A model generated the notes under the pieces. It was not told where the DNA came from and did not search any database. It saw nothing but the letters and a program-made list of their open reading frames with translations. From assembly GCF_008831285.2 (NCBI RefSeq), contig NC_045139.1, forward strand, positions 6,170,204-6,234,203: a stretch of 64,000 nucleotides of DNA, read 5' to 3'. This document shows positions 63,838 to 64,000 of the stretch, one piece after another. Origin of the DNA: Nymphaea colorata (lineage: Eukaryota; Streptophyta; Magnoliopsida; Nymphaeales; Nymphaeaceae). Position numbers and translations under genes: made by a program. Positions within the stretch are counted from its first letter, which is position 1, and each line of letters begins with the position of its first letter.

Positions 63838-64000
63838 ATGACCGAATATCTCATTGAACAAGAACTGAGACGGAACCATTACATCGACAGAATCTGCTTT
63901 CCAAGCGCAGATGGATTGTCCCCCACCCAGGGGCAAAACTTAGAAGAGCTATTTCGCTCCCTGGTCGACTCCAGCACCTCCGTCGGCGAATCCACCAATA
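63838..64000 (+). CDS. CRK-F: 5' part of another DUF26 receptor-like kinase, cut by the window edge
   Basis: From the ATG at 63838 the frame reads through RRNHYIDRICFPSADGLSP and [12 protein letters not shown], the N-terminal part of the first DUF26 domain, in the same order as in CRK-A and CRK-E. The frame stays open to the edge. A hydrophobic signal peptide, present in A, B and E just before this point, is not seen. The sequence upstream of the ATG is open for dozens of codons but is neither hydrophobic nor similar to its siblings. The gene may have a rearranged 5' end, an upstream exon, or be a pseudogene. The SSTSVGES stretch is also several residues shorter than the sibling sequences. 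Confidence 0.6.
   Translation, partial: MTEYLIEQELRRNHYIDRICFPSADGLSPTQGQNLEELFRSLVDSSTSVGESTN

Overview
This window is nuclear DNA of a flowering plant. The evidence is GT-AG introns with strictly conserved phases, Ty1/copia LTR retrotransposons, MITE-like elements, many (GA)n/(CT)n/(AT)n microsatellites, an intronless plant-type EF-hand/TPR protein gene, and a tandem family of DUF26 cysteine-rich receptor-like kinases (CRKs), a class known from land plants. The exact lineage cannot be fixed from sequence alone.

Layout. Positions 1-4.8 kb hold no convincing gene. A single-exon gene on the minus strand (4815-7241) encodes an 808-residue calcium-binding TPR protein with a C-terminal Cys-rich finger. 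From 11.5 kb to the right edge, everything genic is a head-to-tail, plus-strand CRK cluster. It contains CRK-A (11546-17499, intact, 680 aa), CRK-B (27755-41162, seven exons open but exon 1 split by a 5.4-kb copia element), CRK-C (43255-44879, a wrecked pseudogene), CRK-D (49408-53087, a pseudogene with a broken ectodomain, open kinase exons and DFG changed to GFG), CRK-E (56663-62195, intact, 666 aa) and CRK-F (63838 onward, only the first part is in the window). The names A to F are mine. All complete copies share one architecture. Exon 1 encodes the signal peptide and two DUF26 domains, exon 2 the transmembrane helix, exon 3 the juxtamembrane region and glycine loop, exon 4 the VAVK lysine and the N-lobe, exon 5 the HRD and DFG motifs, exon 6 the APE region, and exon 7 the C-lobe and tail. 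Exons 3, 4, 5 and 6 are 167, 208, 238 and 151 nt in every intact copy.

Mobile DNA has shaped the cluster. An old, decayed minus-strand copia element (22749-27233) lies about 0.5 kb upstream of CRK-B. A young one (28260-33701) sits inside CRK-B exon 1 with a perfect 5-bp target duplication (CACGC) and nearly identical LTRs. It has two frameshifts, one of them at the protease active site. An unidentified 2.5-kb segment occupies CRK-B intron 3 directly before the exon 4 acceptor. A GC-rich, hAT-like terminal-inverted-repeat element abuts the broken end of CRK-C exon 5, and related GC-rich pieces occur at about 17.9, 19.7 and 46.2 kb. Flanks upstream and downstream of the genes are duplicated along with the genes, so the repeating unit is gene plus spacer.

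Biologically this is a receptor-kinase cluster undergoing birth and death. The intact members are predicted plasma-membrane RD-type kinases with extracellular DUF26 domains, a class tied to defence, redox and stress signalling. I did not find a clearly novel biological system. The most informative signals are the recent exon insertion in CRK-B, the pseudokinase-like state of CRK-D, a conserved antisense-open block in intron 5, and the duplicated upstream spacer modules.
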